Shown here in pieces: positions 7,325-16,688 of a stretch of 36,244 bases of DNA. The position numbers and the translations under genes are program-made. Origin of the DNA: Bryobacteraceae bacterium (GTDB lineage Bacteria > Acidobacteriota > Terriglobia > Bryobacterales > Bryobacteraceae); the NCBI GenBank assembly GCA_030038565.1, contig JASHSS010000005.1:1-36244 (forward strand), given 5' to 3'. How positions within the stretch are numbered: position 1 is the first letter of the stretch; each line of letters opens with the position of its first letter. The notes beneath the pieces were generated by a model, which was given only the letters and a program-made list of their open reading frames with translations, was not told the DNA's origin and made no database searches.

Positions 7325-10054
7325 TCACCTGACGAACACCGATATGGTGGCGCTTACGGTTTGTCCTCCTGCTCCGTAGGCGGTCAGAGTGTAGGTCGAG
7401 TTGGTGATCGGGGTCACCGTGAAGGTGCCGTTGACCGGCAACGTCTGGGTGCCCAGTTCGGCGCCGATCAGGATGACCTGAGTGGCGTTCAGGGTGGTCC
7501 AGGCGAGGACCGAGGGGGCGCCGGCGGCAGTCGTGGTCGGCGGGCTGGCGGTGAACGAGGTGATCTGCACCGTGCCGACAAAGACTGTCGTGTTGGCCTG
7601 GATCTGTCCCGCCGAATTCGTGGCGGTCAGGGTGTAGGTAGTGGTCGTGCTCGGGCTGACCGTGGCGCAATCGTTGCTGTTCAAATTGCTTCCGACGGTC
7701 GGCTGGATGGAGATGGACGTGGCGTTATTGACCTGCCAGCACAGCTTGGTGGAAGTGCCCGGCTGGATGGTCTGCGGGTTGGCCACAAACACCACGACTT
7801 GCGGGATCTGGCCGGTGGAGACGGTCACGGTAACCGGATCGGTGACCGATTGGCCGGCGGAGTTGGTGGCCGTCAGGACGTAAGTGGTGGTCTGAGTCGG
7901 CGATACGGTGACGCTGCCGTTGGGCTGCACGCTGCCCACGCCGTTATTGATGCTGACGGTGGTGGCGTTGTTGGTGGCCCAGCTCAAGGTGGAATTCTGG
8001 CCCGGAGCGATGGTTACCGGATTGGCTTCGAAGCGCACGATCTGCGGAGAGTTGGCGGTTACCGCGGACACCGTTACGGTGGTGGTGGCGTTGATGGAGC
8101 CGCCGGGGCCGGTAGCCGTCAGAGTGTAGGTGGTGGTCTGAGTGGGCGTTACCGAAGTGGAGCCGGACTGGGCATTGACCGCGCCCGGGCCCGGGCTGAT
8201 GGTAACGTTGGTGGCATTCTGCACGACCCACGTCAGAGTCGAGGCTTGGCCGGCAGCGATGCTGGCGGGATTGGCGGTGAACTGAATGATATTGACCTGT
8301 CCCGGCGCCACTGTGCTGACTTCCGTAGTAGCGGTGGCGCGCAGGCCGTCGGTGTTGACAACGGTCAGGCGGAAGGCGTAGTTCTGGCCGGCCGCCGCGG
8401 TGAAGGTGGCCACGGCCTGATTGGCGTTGGTGATGGTAACGGCGGGGCCGAGGACCTGCACCCAGCTATAAGTCAACGATTCGCCCAGCGGGTCGTAAGA
8501 GCCCGAACCGTTCAGGGTGACCGTTCCAGCGGGAATGCCGAGCTGGTTCGGTCCGGCGTCGGCGATGGGCGGGCTGGATCCCACCTTGCGGGTGGCGAAT
8601 TCGTAGCGGATGCGCGGCACATCCATAGGCACGGGAGTGGTGACCTTGGTGTAATCCTTGGGCGCGATGAAGGTGCCGGCCTGGAGACCGACGGTGAACT
8701 GGCCGCTGCCGTGCGCCTGGAGGTAAGTTTCGTTCCACCCGGCTTCGGCGGTGAAGGCCACGTGCGGCGAGAGGGGCTGAATCAGCTTGATGTCCGCGCC
8801 GATATGCTGGCTGGAAGGACCTTGATAGGTGCGCAGCCAACCGACATTGCCCTGGATGTAAGCGTTACCCCAGGTGGCGAAGAGGAAGTTGGCGCCATAT
8901 TGATTGACCAGGCGGGCGATGGTTTGCAGATAAGCTCCGGGAGCCAGGGTCATGCTGTTGACAACGCCGATATCCTTGAATCCCTGGGTGCCGAACAGAC
9001 CGATGCGGCCGCCGCTGAAGAGGTAATCCAACATGAAGGCTGCTTCACCCAGCCCGGCGCCGCCCTGATACTGCTTAAAGTCGAGGTACTTGAAGCTGCC
9101 AAAGGCGCCGGCCTGCACGTTACCCCAGCGGTTTACCAGACCTATATCGAACTGACCCTCGACGCTTCCGGGGTAGTACATCATTTCGCCCTGGGCCTGC
9201 ACGGCGTGGGTGCCATCGCCGCCGAAGGGGGAGAAGAACTGGCCGCGGCCGCTGGCGGTGAAATCGCCGGTGCGTCCGGCTCCAAAAGCGGGTCCGATAT
9301 CGAGGCCGACGATGGAGAATTTCTTATTGCGCCGCTGGGCCTCGTCGAGCGCGCCCTGGGCCTCGGTATGGGCGATATTCTGAGTCTGCTGCTCGGAGAG
9401 CGGCTTGGGCAGCGCGGCCACCTGATCCTTGAGCATGTTGTGCTGGTTGCGGAGGTCGTCGAGATCGGCGCGCAGTTTGTCGTTGTCGCCCTGTAGATTC
9501 TTCAATGCGGCCAGGATGTCGTCCAGTTTATCGAGGCGTTTCAGAATCTGCTCGCAACAGTCTTCCTGTTTCTTCATGAAGTCCTGGAGCATGGGCAAGA
9601 TGTCGCTGATGCCGCCTTCTTTGATCAGCTTGCCCTGGCCATCGGTAACCGCCAGAATCACGCGGCGGTTCATGAAGCGGCCTTCCTTAGTCCGATTGTC
9701 TACTTCGGGGCTGGCCTTGCCGTTTCCGGCGGTCGAGATCTGGTCGGGTGATGCTCCGTAGTGCACCAGAAAATCTTTCACCGCGTTGGCACGCGCAAGC
9801 GCCAGTTTGTCGTTGTAAGCCGCCGAGCCGACGTAGTCGGTGTTGCCGGTCACTTTCACGTGGTAGTCTCTGTGCTGGCTCAACAGGTCTGCCAGGCGCA
9901 GGAGGCTGGGATAGCCATCGGAGAGAATCGAAGAATTGAACTCGAAATTGATCTCTTCCCAGTCGTCCTTGGTTTGGCCGCCAGTGCTCAACCCCTGCGA
10001 ATACAAGCAGGAGGCCATCAGCCCAAGCGTGCCGATCACCGCTAGTTTTCTCAT
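7325..10054 (-). CDS. Large envelope protein: OmpA peptidoglycan-binding domain, coiled coil, barrel-like region, PKD and four Ig-like repeats
   Basis: This is a 909-residue exported protein. Residues 1-20 are a signal peptide; the sequence LMASC at 12-16 leaves open a lipoprotein. Residues 33-137 are an OmpA-type peptidoglycan-binding domain (GNTDYVGSAAYN at 70-81, R88, MNRRV at 128-132). Residues 155-245 are charged and suited to a coiled coil. Residues 246-480 look like alternating beta-strands, possibly a barrel or porin-like region (inference). A PKD-like domain follows (PPIADAGPNQ at 495-504, SYDP at 519-522). Then come four Ig-like repeats of about 80 residues (about 586-664, 670-746, 751-827, 828-908), each carrying a T-T-T-Y-T/V-L-T-A strand. 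AGGAGA lies 10 bases before the ATG. The gene is monocistronic with its own terminator. It probably anchors the cell wall to a surface or adhesive structure. Confidence 0.85.
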   Translation of the reverse strand: MRKLAVIGTLGLMASCLYSQGLSTGGQTKDDWEEINFEFNSSILSDGYPSLLRLADLLSQHRDYHVKVTGNTDYVGSAAYNDKLALARANAVKDFLVHYGASPDQISTAGNGKASPEVDNRTKEGRFMNRRVILAVTDGQGKLIKEGGISDILPMLQDFMKKQEDCCEQILKRLDKLDDILAALKNLQGDNDKLRADLDDLRNQHNMLKDQVAALPKPLSEQQTQNIAHTEAQGALDEAQRRNKKFSIVGLDIGPAFGAGRTGDFTASGRGQFFSPFGGDGTHAVQAQGEMMYYPGSVEGQFDIGLVNRWGNVQAGAFGSFKYLDFKQYQGGAGLGEAAFMLDYLFSGGRIGLFGTQGFKDIGVVNSMTLAPGAYLQTIARLVNQYGANFLFATWGNAYIQGNVGWLRTYQGPSSQHIGADIKLIQPLSPHVAFTAEAGWNETYLQAHGSGQFTVGLQAGTFIAPKDYTKVTTPVPMDVPRIRYEFATRKVGSSPPIADAGPNQLGIPAGTVTLNGSGSYDPLGESLTYSWVQVLGPAVTITNANQAVATFTAAAGQNYAFRLTVVNTDGLRATATTEVSTVAPGQVNIIQFTANPASIAAGQASTLTWVVQNATNVTISPGPGAVNAQSGSTSVTPTQTTTYTLTATGPGGSINATTTVTVSAVTANSPQIVRFEANPVTIAPGQNSTLSWATNNATTVSINNGVGSVQPNGSVTVSPTQTTTYVLTATNSAGQSVTDPVTVTVSTGQIPQVVVFVANPQTIQPGTSTKLCWQVNNATSISIQPTVGSNLNSNDCATVSPSTTTTYTLTATNSAGQIQANTTVFVGTVQITSFTASPPTTTAAGAPSVLAWTTLNATQVILIGAELGTQTLPVNGTFTVTPITNSTYTLTAYGAGGQTVSATISVFVR

Positions 10055-10333
10055 CTTTTCTTTATCTCCTCAACTCGGTCAACATGTACACGAGACCCAC
10101 AATCACATCGGAACCCTGCCTGAACCGCTGTCGGGCCCGCGGTTCTAACCAGGTTTCCACTAGCGTGCCGGGAAGCGAGCTTTCCGGTCGGGGGCATTTC
10201 TCAGCCCCAAAGCGCAACTAGAAACAGGATACACCGGATTATTTCGTTATCTACTACAAATTGCACAGGGTTAGTACGGGCGACCGGTAATTGACCGTAC
10301 AGTTTTCGGGCGAGAGTGCGACAATAATCAAGT

Positions 10334-10687
10334 GAACTGCCGGACGGGCAGTCGCTTCCCGAGAGGGAAGAGGAAAGTCCGGTCTCCACAGGGCGGCGTG
10401 CCGGCTAACGGCCGGGGTCCGGGTAACCAGGACACGGAAAGTGCCACAGAAAAAAAACCGCCCCGGAAACGGGGTAAGGGTGAAAAGGTGCGGTAAGAGC
10501 GCACCGCGCCGGAAGTAATTCCGGCGGCAGGGCAAACCCCACGCGGAGCAAGACCAAATAGGGGAGGAGGGGCGGCCCGCCCCGCCAGACTTCCGGGTAG
10601 GTCGCTGGAGCCGGATAGTAATATCCGGCCAAGAGGAATGACTGCCACCCGCAAGGGGACAGAAACCGGCTTATAGTCCGGCAGTTC
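10334..10687 (+). ncRNA. rnpB: RNase P RNA (bacterial type A)
   Basis: This is the catalytic RNA of ribonuclease P, which trims the 5' leader of tRNA precursors. Seen: the closing helix P1, with GAACTGCCGG at the 5' end pairing with CCGGCAGTTC at the 3' end. The conserved core GAGGAAAGTCCGG lies near 10370. Further conserved blocks are GTAAGAGCGCACCG, GGCAAACCCC followed by GGAGCAAGACCAAATAG, and AGAAACCGGCTTATAG near the 3' end. Length is about 354 nt, normal for type A. A -10-like AATAAT at 10323-10328 is correctly placed about ten bases upstream of the 5' end, but no convincing -35 element goes with it. Ends are set from the P1 helix and may be off by a few bases. Confidence 0.96.
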
Positions 10688-10962
10688 GCAGCATCAAGTA
10701 GCGGTCGGCCCGCGGGCGGCTGCGCCGGAGTTCCCGGCAGTTCCGCGGTGCGCACAGGCTTGACCGGAAGTTACAGGACGGTCAGAAATACGAGCCGGGG
10801 TCCAGGGGGTTTACCGGGGTGGCAGAGATGCAGCTTAAGTTCAGGTGTTTTCCGGAGTAAGCTGCCGGCGGGTGCGGAACTCAAATAACGCCGCTTGTGA
10901 ACGGGCGAGGCGCCTGGTGGCGGCCGGCTTGCGGCTCTCTTCCGCGTGATAAGCTCTTGCCT

Positions 10963-12606
10963 ATGGTCCGACTCCTGCTTGTTCTGGCTGTGTCGCTGGC
11001 CTGCCGCGCCCAGACCGATTTCCAACCGGTGGAAGGCGATTGGGTGGCCCACGATTTTGTCTTCAAGTCCGGCGAAAAACTGGCCGAAGTGAGGTTGCAC
11101 TACACGACCCTGGGGAAGCCGGAACGGGATGCCGCGGGGCGGGTACGCAACGCCGTCCTGATCATGCACGGCACGGGAGGCAACGGGCGGGCATTTCTCA
11201 GCCCCGCCTTTGCCGGCGAGTTATTCGGGAAGGACCAGCCGCTGGATGCCGGCCGCTTCTACATCATCCTGCCGGACGCCCTGGGCAACGGGAAATCCAG
11301 CAAGCCTTCCGACGGGCTGCGCGCGAAGTTCCCGCATTACCGCTATGACGACATGGTGCGGGCCCAGTACCTGCTGGTTCACGAGGGCCTGAACGTGGAT
11401 CATCTGCGCCTGGTGATGGGGACCTCGATGGGGGCCATGCACACCTGGATGTGGGGCGAGATGTATCCGGATTTCATGGATGCGCTGATGCCCCTGGCGA
11501 GCGCTCCGGTGGAGATTGCGGGACGCAACCGCATGTTCCGGGCCATGATTATTCAGGCCATCCGCGGGGATCCGGATTGGAAGAACGGCGACTACACGAC
11601 TCCGCCGGTGAACGGGCTGATCGCGGCGCAGTATGCGCTGTGGATGATGACCAGCAGCCCGCTGCAACTGCAGAAGGCCAATCCCACGCATGAGAAGGCG
11701 GACGCGGCGGTGGCGGCGCTGCGGCAGAGAGCGGTGCGGACGGACGCCAACGACATGCTGTACTACTTCGAGGCATCCACGGACTACAATCCGTCGCCGG
11801 ACCTGGAAAAGATCCGAGCGCCGCTGTATGCCATCAACTCGGCCGACGACGAGGTGAATCCACCGGAACTGGGGATCCTGGAGCGGGAGATCAAGCGCGT
11901 GCCGCGGGGGCGCTATATTCTGATCCCCACCAGCGACCAGACGCGCGGCCACGGGACGCACTCGCGCCCGGCGGTGTGGAAGAACTACCTGATTGATCTG
12001 TTGCGGATTTCCGAGCCGCGCGCCGCGCTGCTGGACCTGCACGATGCGGTCTGGGCGGAGGCGGCGCCGCGGGTGTTCCAGGTGAAGGTGGCGACCACGC
12101 AGGGGAATTTCAGCATTCGGGCGCATCGCGACTGGGCGCCCATCGGGGTGGATCGTTTCTACAACCTGGCGCGGGCGGGCTTTTTCGACGATTCGCGGTT
12201 CTTTCGCACGGTGGCCGGCTACATCGCGCAATTCGGCATTCCGGGGCAGCCGCGCGTGGCGTCGGTGTGGCGCAACCAGAGCATGCCGGACGACCCGCCG
12301 CACGGCGACAACACGCGCGGCGTGGTGGCGTATGCCATGACCGGTCCGGGCGCGCGCACGACGCAGCTCTACATCAACCTGAAGGACAACTCCGCGCGGC
12401 TGGCCGGGCAAGGCTTCGCGCCCATCGGCGAAGTGGTGGAAGGCATGGAGGTGGTAGACCGGCTGTACAGCGGGTACGGCGAAAATTCGGGCGGCGGCAT
12501 GCGGGCAGGGAAGCAGGCCAGGATGTTCGAGAGCGGCAACGCCTGGCTGGATGCCGGGTTTCCCAAACTGGACCGGCTGCTGTGGGCGGGGGTTGAGGGG
12601 ATGTAG
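10963..12606 (+). CDS. Secreted fusion: MetX-like alpha/beta hydrolase joined to a cyclophilin-type peptidyl-prolyl isomerase
   Basis: This 547-residue single frame starts at ATG 10963, which places a signal peptide (LLLVLAVSLACRAQ) at the N-terminus; a longer frame from 10897 would bury it. Residues 25-355 are an alpha/beta hydrolase resembling homoserine O-acetyltransferases: oxyanion region HGTGGNG at 69-75, nucleophile elbow GTSMGAMH with S155, acid at D295/D296 and H330 in RGHGTHS. Residues 369-505 are a cyclophilin domain: VATTQGNF, FFRTVAGYIAQFG at 413-425, QLYINLKDN at 468-476, and GEVVEGMEVVDRL. The arginine and glutamine of the cyclophilin active site are kept (R415, Q423), while two aromatic positions are tyrosine. 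The signal peptide implies periplasmic action, so methionine synthesis is unlikely. The gene lies between rnpB and an ALDH7 gene. Confidence 0.87.
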   Translation: MVRLLLVLAVSLACRAQTDFQPVEGDWVAHDFVFKSGEKLAEVRLHYTTLGKPERDAAGRVRNAVLIMHGTGGNGRAFLSPAFAGELFGKDQPLDAGRFYIILPDALGNGKSSKPSDGLRAKFPHYRYDDMVRAQYLLVHEGLNVDHLRLVMGTSMGAMHTWMWGEMYPDFMDALMPLASAPVEIAGRNRMFRAMIIQAIRGDPDWKNGDYTTPPVNGLIAAQYALWMMTSSPLQLQKANPTHEKADAAVAALRQRAVRTDANDMLYYFEASTDYNPSPDLEKIRAPLYAINSADDEVNPPELGILEREIKRVPRGRYILIPTSDQTRGHGTHSRPAVWKNYLIDLLRISEPRAALLDLHDAVWAEAAPRVFQVKVATTQGNFSIRAHRDWAPIGVDRFYNLARAGFFDDSRFFRTVAGYIAQFGIPGQPRVASVWRNQSMPDDPPHGDNTRGVVAYAMTGPGARTTQLYINLKDNSARLAGQGFAPIGEVVEGMEVVDRLYSGYGENSGGGMRAGKQARMFESGNAWLDAGFPKLDRLLWAGVEGM

Positions 12607-12658
12607 CCCGTGGGACGCGGGCGATGACGCGGCGCGGCGCGCCCGATAAAATAGGAAA

Positions 12659-14188
12659 GTGCCCACCACCGCTGATTCGATTTCTGAACTCCTTGAAAGC
12701 CTGCACATTGAACCGTTGAACTCCGGCGCGGGTTACGGCGACTGGATCGCGGCGCCGGGCGGCGAGGAAATGGAGTCGCTGAACCCCGCCACCAACGAAC
12801 CGCTGGCCAAAGTCCGGATGGCGGGACTGGACGATTACGAGCAAGTCATGGCGCACGCCTGCGAGGCGTTCACGGAATGGCGCATGGTGCCGGCCCCCGA
12901 ACGCGGCGCGCTGGTGCGCGAAATCGGCGACGAACTGCGCGCGCACAAAGCCGCGCTGGGCGCTCTGGTGACGCTGGAAATGGGCAAGATCCGGGCCGAG
13001 GGGCTGGGCGAAGTGCAGGAGATGATCGACATCGCCGATTTCGCCGTGGGGCTCTCGCGGCAGCTTTACGGACTGACCATGCACAGCGAGCGGCCGGGGC
13101 ACCGCATGTACGAACAGTGGCATCCGCTGGGCGTGGTGGGGGTGATCAGCGCCTTCAATTTCCCGGTGGCGGTGTGGTCGTGGAACGCCCTGATTGCGGC
13201 GGTGTGCGGCGATTGCGTGCTGTGGAGGCCCTCCTCGGAGACGCCGCTCACGGCCATCGCGGTGTCCAAGATCTGCAACCGGGTGACGGAGCGGCACGGG
13301 CTGAAGGGCATCTTCAACCTGGTGATTGGCCCCAGCCGCACGGTGGGGGAAGCGCTGATCCACGACCGGCGCATTCCGCTGGTGAGCTTCACCGGATCGA
13401 CCGAGGTGGGCCGGCACGTATCGAAGGCGGTGGCGGGGCGGCTGGGGCGCAGCATTCTGGAACTCGGCGGGAACAACGGCATCATCGCCATGGACGATGC
13501 CAACCTGGACCTGGTGCTGCGCGCGGTGCTGTTCGGCGCGGTGGGGACGGCCGGCCAGCGGTGCACCACCACGCGGCGGCTGTTTATGCAGCGCGGCATC
13601 GCGGCGCGGGTAACCGAAGCCCTGGTGAACGCGTACCGGCAGGTGAAGATCGGCGATCCCATGGAAGAGGGTACCCTGATGGGGCCGCTGGTGAACCACC
13701 GGGCGGTGGAAGACATGCTGGTGGGCATGCGGCGCATCCGCGAGCAGGGTGGCGAGGTTCTGTTCGGCGGGGAGAGAATCATGGGCAATTACGTGCAGCC
13801 CACGCTGGTGCGGGCGCAGCCGGAGATGCCGATCCTGAAAGAGGAGATTTTCGCGCCAATTCTGTACCTGGTGGAATTCGACGATCTGGACCAGGCGATT
13901 CACTGGCACAACGGCGTGCCGCAGGGGCTGTCCTCAGCCATATTCACGGGGAGCCTGATCGCGGCCGAAACTTTCCTGAGCCACCGGGGCAGCGACTGCG
14001 GGATTGCCAATGTCAACATCGGCACCAGCGGCGCGGAGATCGGCGGCGCCTTCGGTGGCGAAAAAGATACCGGAGGCGGCCGCGAATCGGGCAGCGACGC
14101 GTGGAAGGCCTACATGCGGCGCCAGACCAACACCATCAACTGGTCGGCGCAGTTGCCGCTGGCGCAGGGAATCCGGTTCCAGATGTGA
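12659..14188 (+). CDS. Aldehyde dehydrogenase, ALDH7 (alpha-aminoadipate semialdehyde dehydrogenase) type
   Basis: This is a 509-residue NAD(P)-dependent aldehyde dehydrogenase. Seen: the catalytic cysteine C302 in [14 protein letters not shown], general base E268 in LELGGNN, N167 in SAFNFPV, and the cofactor loop FTGSTEVG at 244-251. The sequences [10 protein letters not shown] and ELGGNN are typical of the ALDH7/antiquitin group. That group oxidises alpha-aminoadipate semialdehyde (or its cyclic piperideine form) to alpha-aminoadipate in lysine breakdown (family knowledge). The assumed start is GTG at 12659, but its Shine-Dalgarno spacing is poor, so the true start may lie slightly downstream. 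It follows the hydrolase-cyclophilin gene by 52 bases on the same strand. No other lysine-catabolic gene is visible, so the physiological substrate is uncertain. Confidence 0.92.
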   Translation: MPTTADSISELLESLHIEPLNSGAGYGDWIAAPGGEEMESLNPATNEPLAKVRMAGLDDYEQVMAHACEAFTEWRMVPAPERGALVREIGDELRAHKAALGALVTLEMGKIRAEGLGEVQEMIDIADFAVGLSRQLYGLTMHSERPGHRMYEQWHPLGVVGVISAFNFPVAVWSWNALIAAVCGDCVLWRPSSETPLTAIAVSKICNRVTERHGLKGIFNLVIGPSRTVGEALIHDRRIPLVSFTGSTEVGRHVSKAVAGRLGRSILELGGNNGIIAMDDANLDLVLRAVLFGAVGTAGQRCTTTRRLFMQRGIAARVTEALVNAYRQVKIGDPMEEGTLMGPLVNHRAVEDMLVGMRRIREQGGEVLFGGERIMGNYVQPTLVRAQPEMPILKEEIFAPILYLVEFDDLDQAIHWHNGVPQGLSSAIFTGSLIAAETFLSHRGSDCGIANVNIGTSGAEIGGAFGGEKDTGGGRESGSDAWKAYMRRQTNTINWSAQLPLAQGIRFQM

Positions 14189-14218
14189 GGCGGGGCGGGC
14201 GGCTCCGTCCGGGGCCGG

Positions 14219-14626
14219 CTAACGCTCGAGGATCTCCTTCAACTTATTCAGTTCGGTATCGAGCTCCCTGGACGCGGCGTCAAAGGCCTGGACATCCATA
14301 ACGGGCGGTTGAAAAAACGTCATCATGAAGGTGGCGCCGCCGCCGTTCGGAATCACCCGCGCCGGAACTGTCCAGGATGCCTGAGGGTCCTTCCACACGT
14401 GATCGAGAAGGCCCCAGGGCTGGCCGGCGAGGATTTTCAATTGGCCTCTTCCCTGGCGTGTCTCGGTCTCGTACCATTCGCCGGTTCCAGGTTTGACCGA
14501 CTTCAGATTGACGACTGCCCAGGAGGGCCAATTCAGCGGATCGCGGAGGAACTCAAAGGCGCGCTCCGGACTTACCTGCAAATCGACCCACCTGGTGATC
14601 GAGCGGCTGATCTTATGCGCGTGCAT
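14219..14626 (-). CDS. SRPBCC/START-like small ligand-binding protein
   Basis: This is a 135-residue protein with the pattern of the SRPBCC (polyketide cyclase/dehydrase, CoxG-like) fold. Seen: an N-terminal strand with [17 protein letters not shown], where bacterial SRPBCC proteins have their first strand and helix. [12 protein letters not shown] follows, and the C-terminal helix (residues 115-134) is long and charged. Members form a hydrophobic cavity for lipids or other small molecules, but function varies widely. No catalytic residues can be assigned. Its ATG lies three bases after the lepA stop codon, and its ribosome binding region is inside the purine-rich last codons of lepA, so translation is probably coupled. 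It ends just 30 bases from the convergent ALDH gene. Confidence 0.75.
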   Translation of the reverse strand: MHAHKISRSITRWVDLQVSPERAFEFLRDPLNWPSWAVVNLKSVKPGTGEWYETETRQGRGQLKILAGQPWGLLDHVWKDPQASWTVPARVIPNGGGATFMMTFFQPPVMDVQAFDAASRELDTELNKLKEILER

Positions 14627-14629
14627 GGG

Positions 14630-16441
14630 TCACTCTTCTTCTTCCTGCCCCACTTTGAGGACCGCCAGAAACGCCTCCTGGGGAATTTCCACGCGGCCCA
14701 CGCGCTTCATGCGCTTCTTGCCTTCCTTCTGCTTTTCGAGGAGCTTGCGCTTGCGGGTGATGTCGCCGCCGTAGCACTTGGCCAGCACGTTTTTGCGCAG
14801 CGCTGAGATGGTCTCGCGGGCCACGATCTTGTTTCCGATGGCCGCCTGCAAGGCCACCTCGAACATCTGCCGGGGGATCAGGCGGCGCAGGCGCGAGATG
14901 AGTTCCTTGCCGCGCTCGTAGGCGAAATCGCGGTGCACGATCATGGAAAGCGCATCCACCGGGTCGCCGGCCACCAGTACGTCGAGGCGCACCATGGGGG
15001 AGACGCGATAGCCTGCGAAATGATAGTCCAGAGAGGCGTAGCCGCGCGACGAAGATTTCAGGCGGTCGTAGAAATCCAGGACGATTTCATTCAGCGGCAA
15101 TTCGTAGGTGAGCAGCACGCGGCCGCCGCCTAAATACTCGAATTTCTTCTGGGCGCCGCGCTTCTCCTCCAGCAGCTTCAGGATCCCGCCGAGGTACTCT
15201 TCGCGAGTAATCACGGTGGCGTCGATGATGGGCTCCTCGATCTGCCTGATCTCGCTCGGGTCGGGGAACTTCGTGGGGTTGTCTACTTCCAGCACCTGGC
15301 CATCGGTGGTGGTGACGCGGTAGCGCACGCCCGGCGCGGTGGTGATCAGGTCGATATCGAATTCGCGTTCCAGGCGCTCCTGGACGATTTCCAGGTGGAG
15401 CAGGCCGAGGAAGCCGCAGCGGAAGCCGAAACCGAGGGCCACGGAATTCTCCGGCTCGAAGCTGAAGGCGCTGTCGTTGAGGCGCAGTTTCTCCAGGGCG
15501 TCGCGCAGCAGGCCGTGCTCGTGGGATTCCACCGGGTAGAGGCCGGCGAAGACCATGGGCTTGATTTCCTCGAAGCCGGGCAGCGCTTCCGCGGCGGGGT
15601 TTTCGTGATCGACGATGGTGTCTCCGATCTTGGCGTCGGAAACGGTCTTGATATTGGCGAAGAGGAAACCCACCTCGCCGGCCGAAAGCTCATCGCACGG
15701 AATGGCCTTGGGCGACTGGTAGCCAAGCTCTTCCACTTCGAATACCTGGCCGTTGGACCAGAGGCGGATCTTCTGCCCGCGGCGCAGCCGGCCGTCGAAC
15801 ACGCGCATCAGGATGATCACGCCGCGATAGGGATCGAACCAGGAGTCGAAGATCAGCGCGCGCAGGGGCGCTTCCGACGAGCCGCGGGGCGGCGGCACGA
15901 GGAGCACGATGTGCTCCAGGATTTCGTGCACCCCGGTGCCCTGTTTGGCGCTGGCCAGGACTGCGTCGCGAGCGTCCAGGCCGATGATGGTTTCGATCTG
16001 CTCGCGGATGCGTTCCGGCTCCGCGGCGGGCAGGTCGATTTTGTTAATGACCGGAATGATTTCGAGATTATGATGCAGGGCCAGGTAGGTGTTGGCGAGG
16101 GTCTGGGCCTCCACGCCCTGGGAAGCGTCCACCACCAGCAGGGCTCCTTCGCAGGCCTGAAGGCTGCGGGAGACCTCGTAGGAGAAATCCACGTGGCCGG
16201 GCGTGTCGATGAGGTTTAATTGATAGGTCTGGCCATCGTCGGCGCGGTAATTGAGACGCACGGCGTGGGCTTTGATGGTGATGCCGCGCTCGCGCTCCAG
16301 GTCCATGGAATCGAGCACCTGGTCCATCATTTCGCGCGCGGAAAGCGCGCCGGTGGCTTCCAGCAACCGGTCGGCCAGGGTGGATTTACCGTGGTCGATG
16401 TGCGCAATGATAGAAAAATTGCGTATGAATTCGCGGTCCAT
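14630..16441 (-). CDS. lepA: Elongation factor 4 (LepA), ribosome-associated GTPase
   Basis: This is a 603-residue translational GTPase that acts on the ribosome and can promote back-translocation or assist under stress. Seen: the G1 motif AHIDHGKST at 13-21, G3 DTPGHVDF, G4 NKID, the LepA-specific [13 protein letters not shown] motif in the middle, and the C-terminal domain rich in Lys/Arg ([20 protein letters not shown], ending in a [13 protein letters not shown] segment). The ATG at 16441 gives the standard N-terminus [16 protein letters not shown] and the usual length of about 600. The frame is open to 16597, but the extra residues have no match to the family. It is followed by a coupled SRPBCC gene and divergent from the PBP gene. 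The C-terminus is acidic (GQEEEE). Confidence 0.97.
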   Translation of the reverse strand: MDREFIRNFSIIAHIDHGKSTLADRLLEATGALSAREMMDQVLDSMDLERERGITIKAHAVRLNYRADDGQTYQLNLIDTPGHVDFSYEVSRSLQACEGALLVVDASQGVEAQTLANTYLALHHNLEIIPVINKIDLPAAEPERIREQIETIIGLDARDAVLASAKQGTGVHEILEHIVLLVPPPRGSSEAPLRALIFDSWFDPYRGVIILMRVFDGRLRRGQKIRLWSNGQVFEVEELGYQSPKAIPCDELSAGEVGFLFANIKTVSDAKIGDTIVDHENPAAEALPGFEEIKPMVFAGLYPVESHEHGLLRDALEKLRLNDSAFSFEPENSVALGFGFRCGFLGLLHLEIVQERLEREFDIDLITTAPGVRYRVTTTDGQVLEVDNPTKFPDPSEIRQIEEPIIDATVITREEYLGGILKLLEEKRGAQKKFEYLGGGRVLLTYELPLNEIVLDFYDRLKSSSRGYASLDYHFAGYRVSPMVRLDVLVAGDPVDALSMIVHRDFAYERGKELISRLRRLIPRQMFEVALQAAIGNKIVARETISALRKNVLAKCYGGDITRKRKLLEKQKEGKKRMKRVGRVEIPQEAFLAVLKVGQEEEE

Positions 16442-16688
16442 GTGGTGCGGGGAACTTCGTTTGATTATCCCATGAGACGGCAATGCGCCGCTGCGGACGG
16501 GGAGGTTGCAACAATGCTGCCGCGGGTATTCTCCTTCCGGCCCCGGCCCCGGCGCGGGCACAATCCACGCCCGCAGGCGCGGCCGGATGTGTTCCAAGCG
16601 GGATCACATTTGAGGTTCCTGTATGAAACCGAACCAGGGGCACCGGCGTGCTTCCTAACAAACGGCAGCCAGCCGAAAGGGCCTCTAC

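Noticed and set aside
7361-9496. Plus-strand open frame of 711 codons antisense to the OmpA/Ig gene
   Set aside because: It is a mirror frame of a repeat-rich gene; composition is Gly/Asp/Arg biased and no motif or ribosome site is evident.
10688-10962. Possible promoter or small RNA after rnpB, with a TTGACC at 10760-10765
   Set aside because: No -10 element at good spacing and no conserved structure; too weak to annotate.
10897-10962. N-terminal extension of the hydrolase-cyclophilin frame
   Set aside because: It would place 22 Arg/Pro/Trp-rich residues before a clear signal peptide; ATG 10963 is more plausible.
11221-13909. Long minus-strand frames across the hydrolase-cyclophilin and ALDH genes
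   Set aside because: They are His/Arg/Pro-rich shadows with no recognisable domain, opposite well-supported genes.
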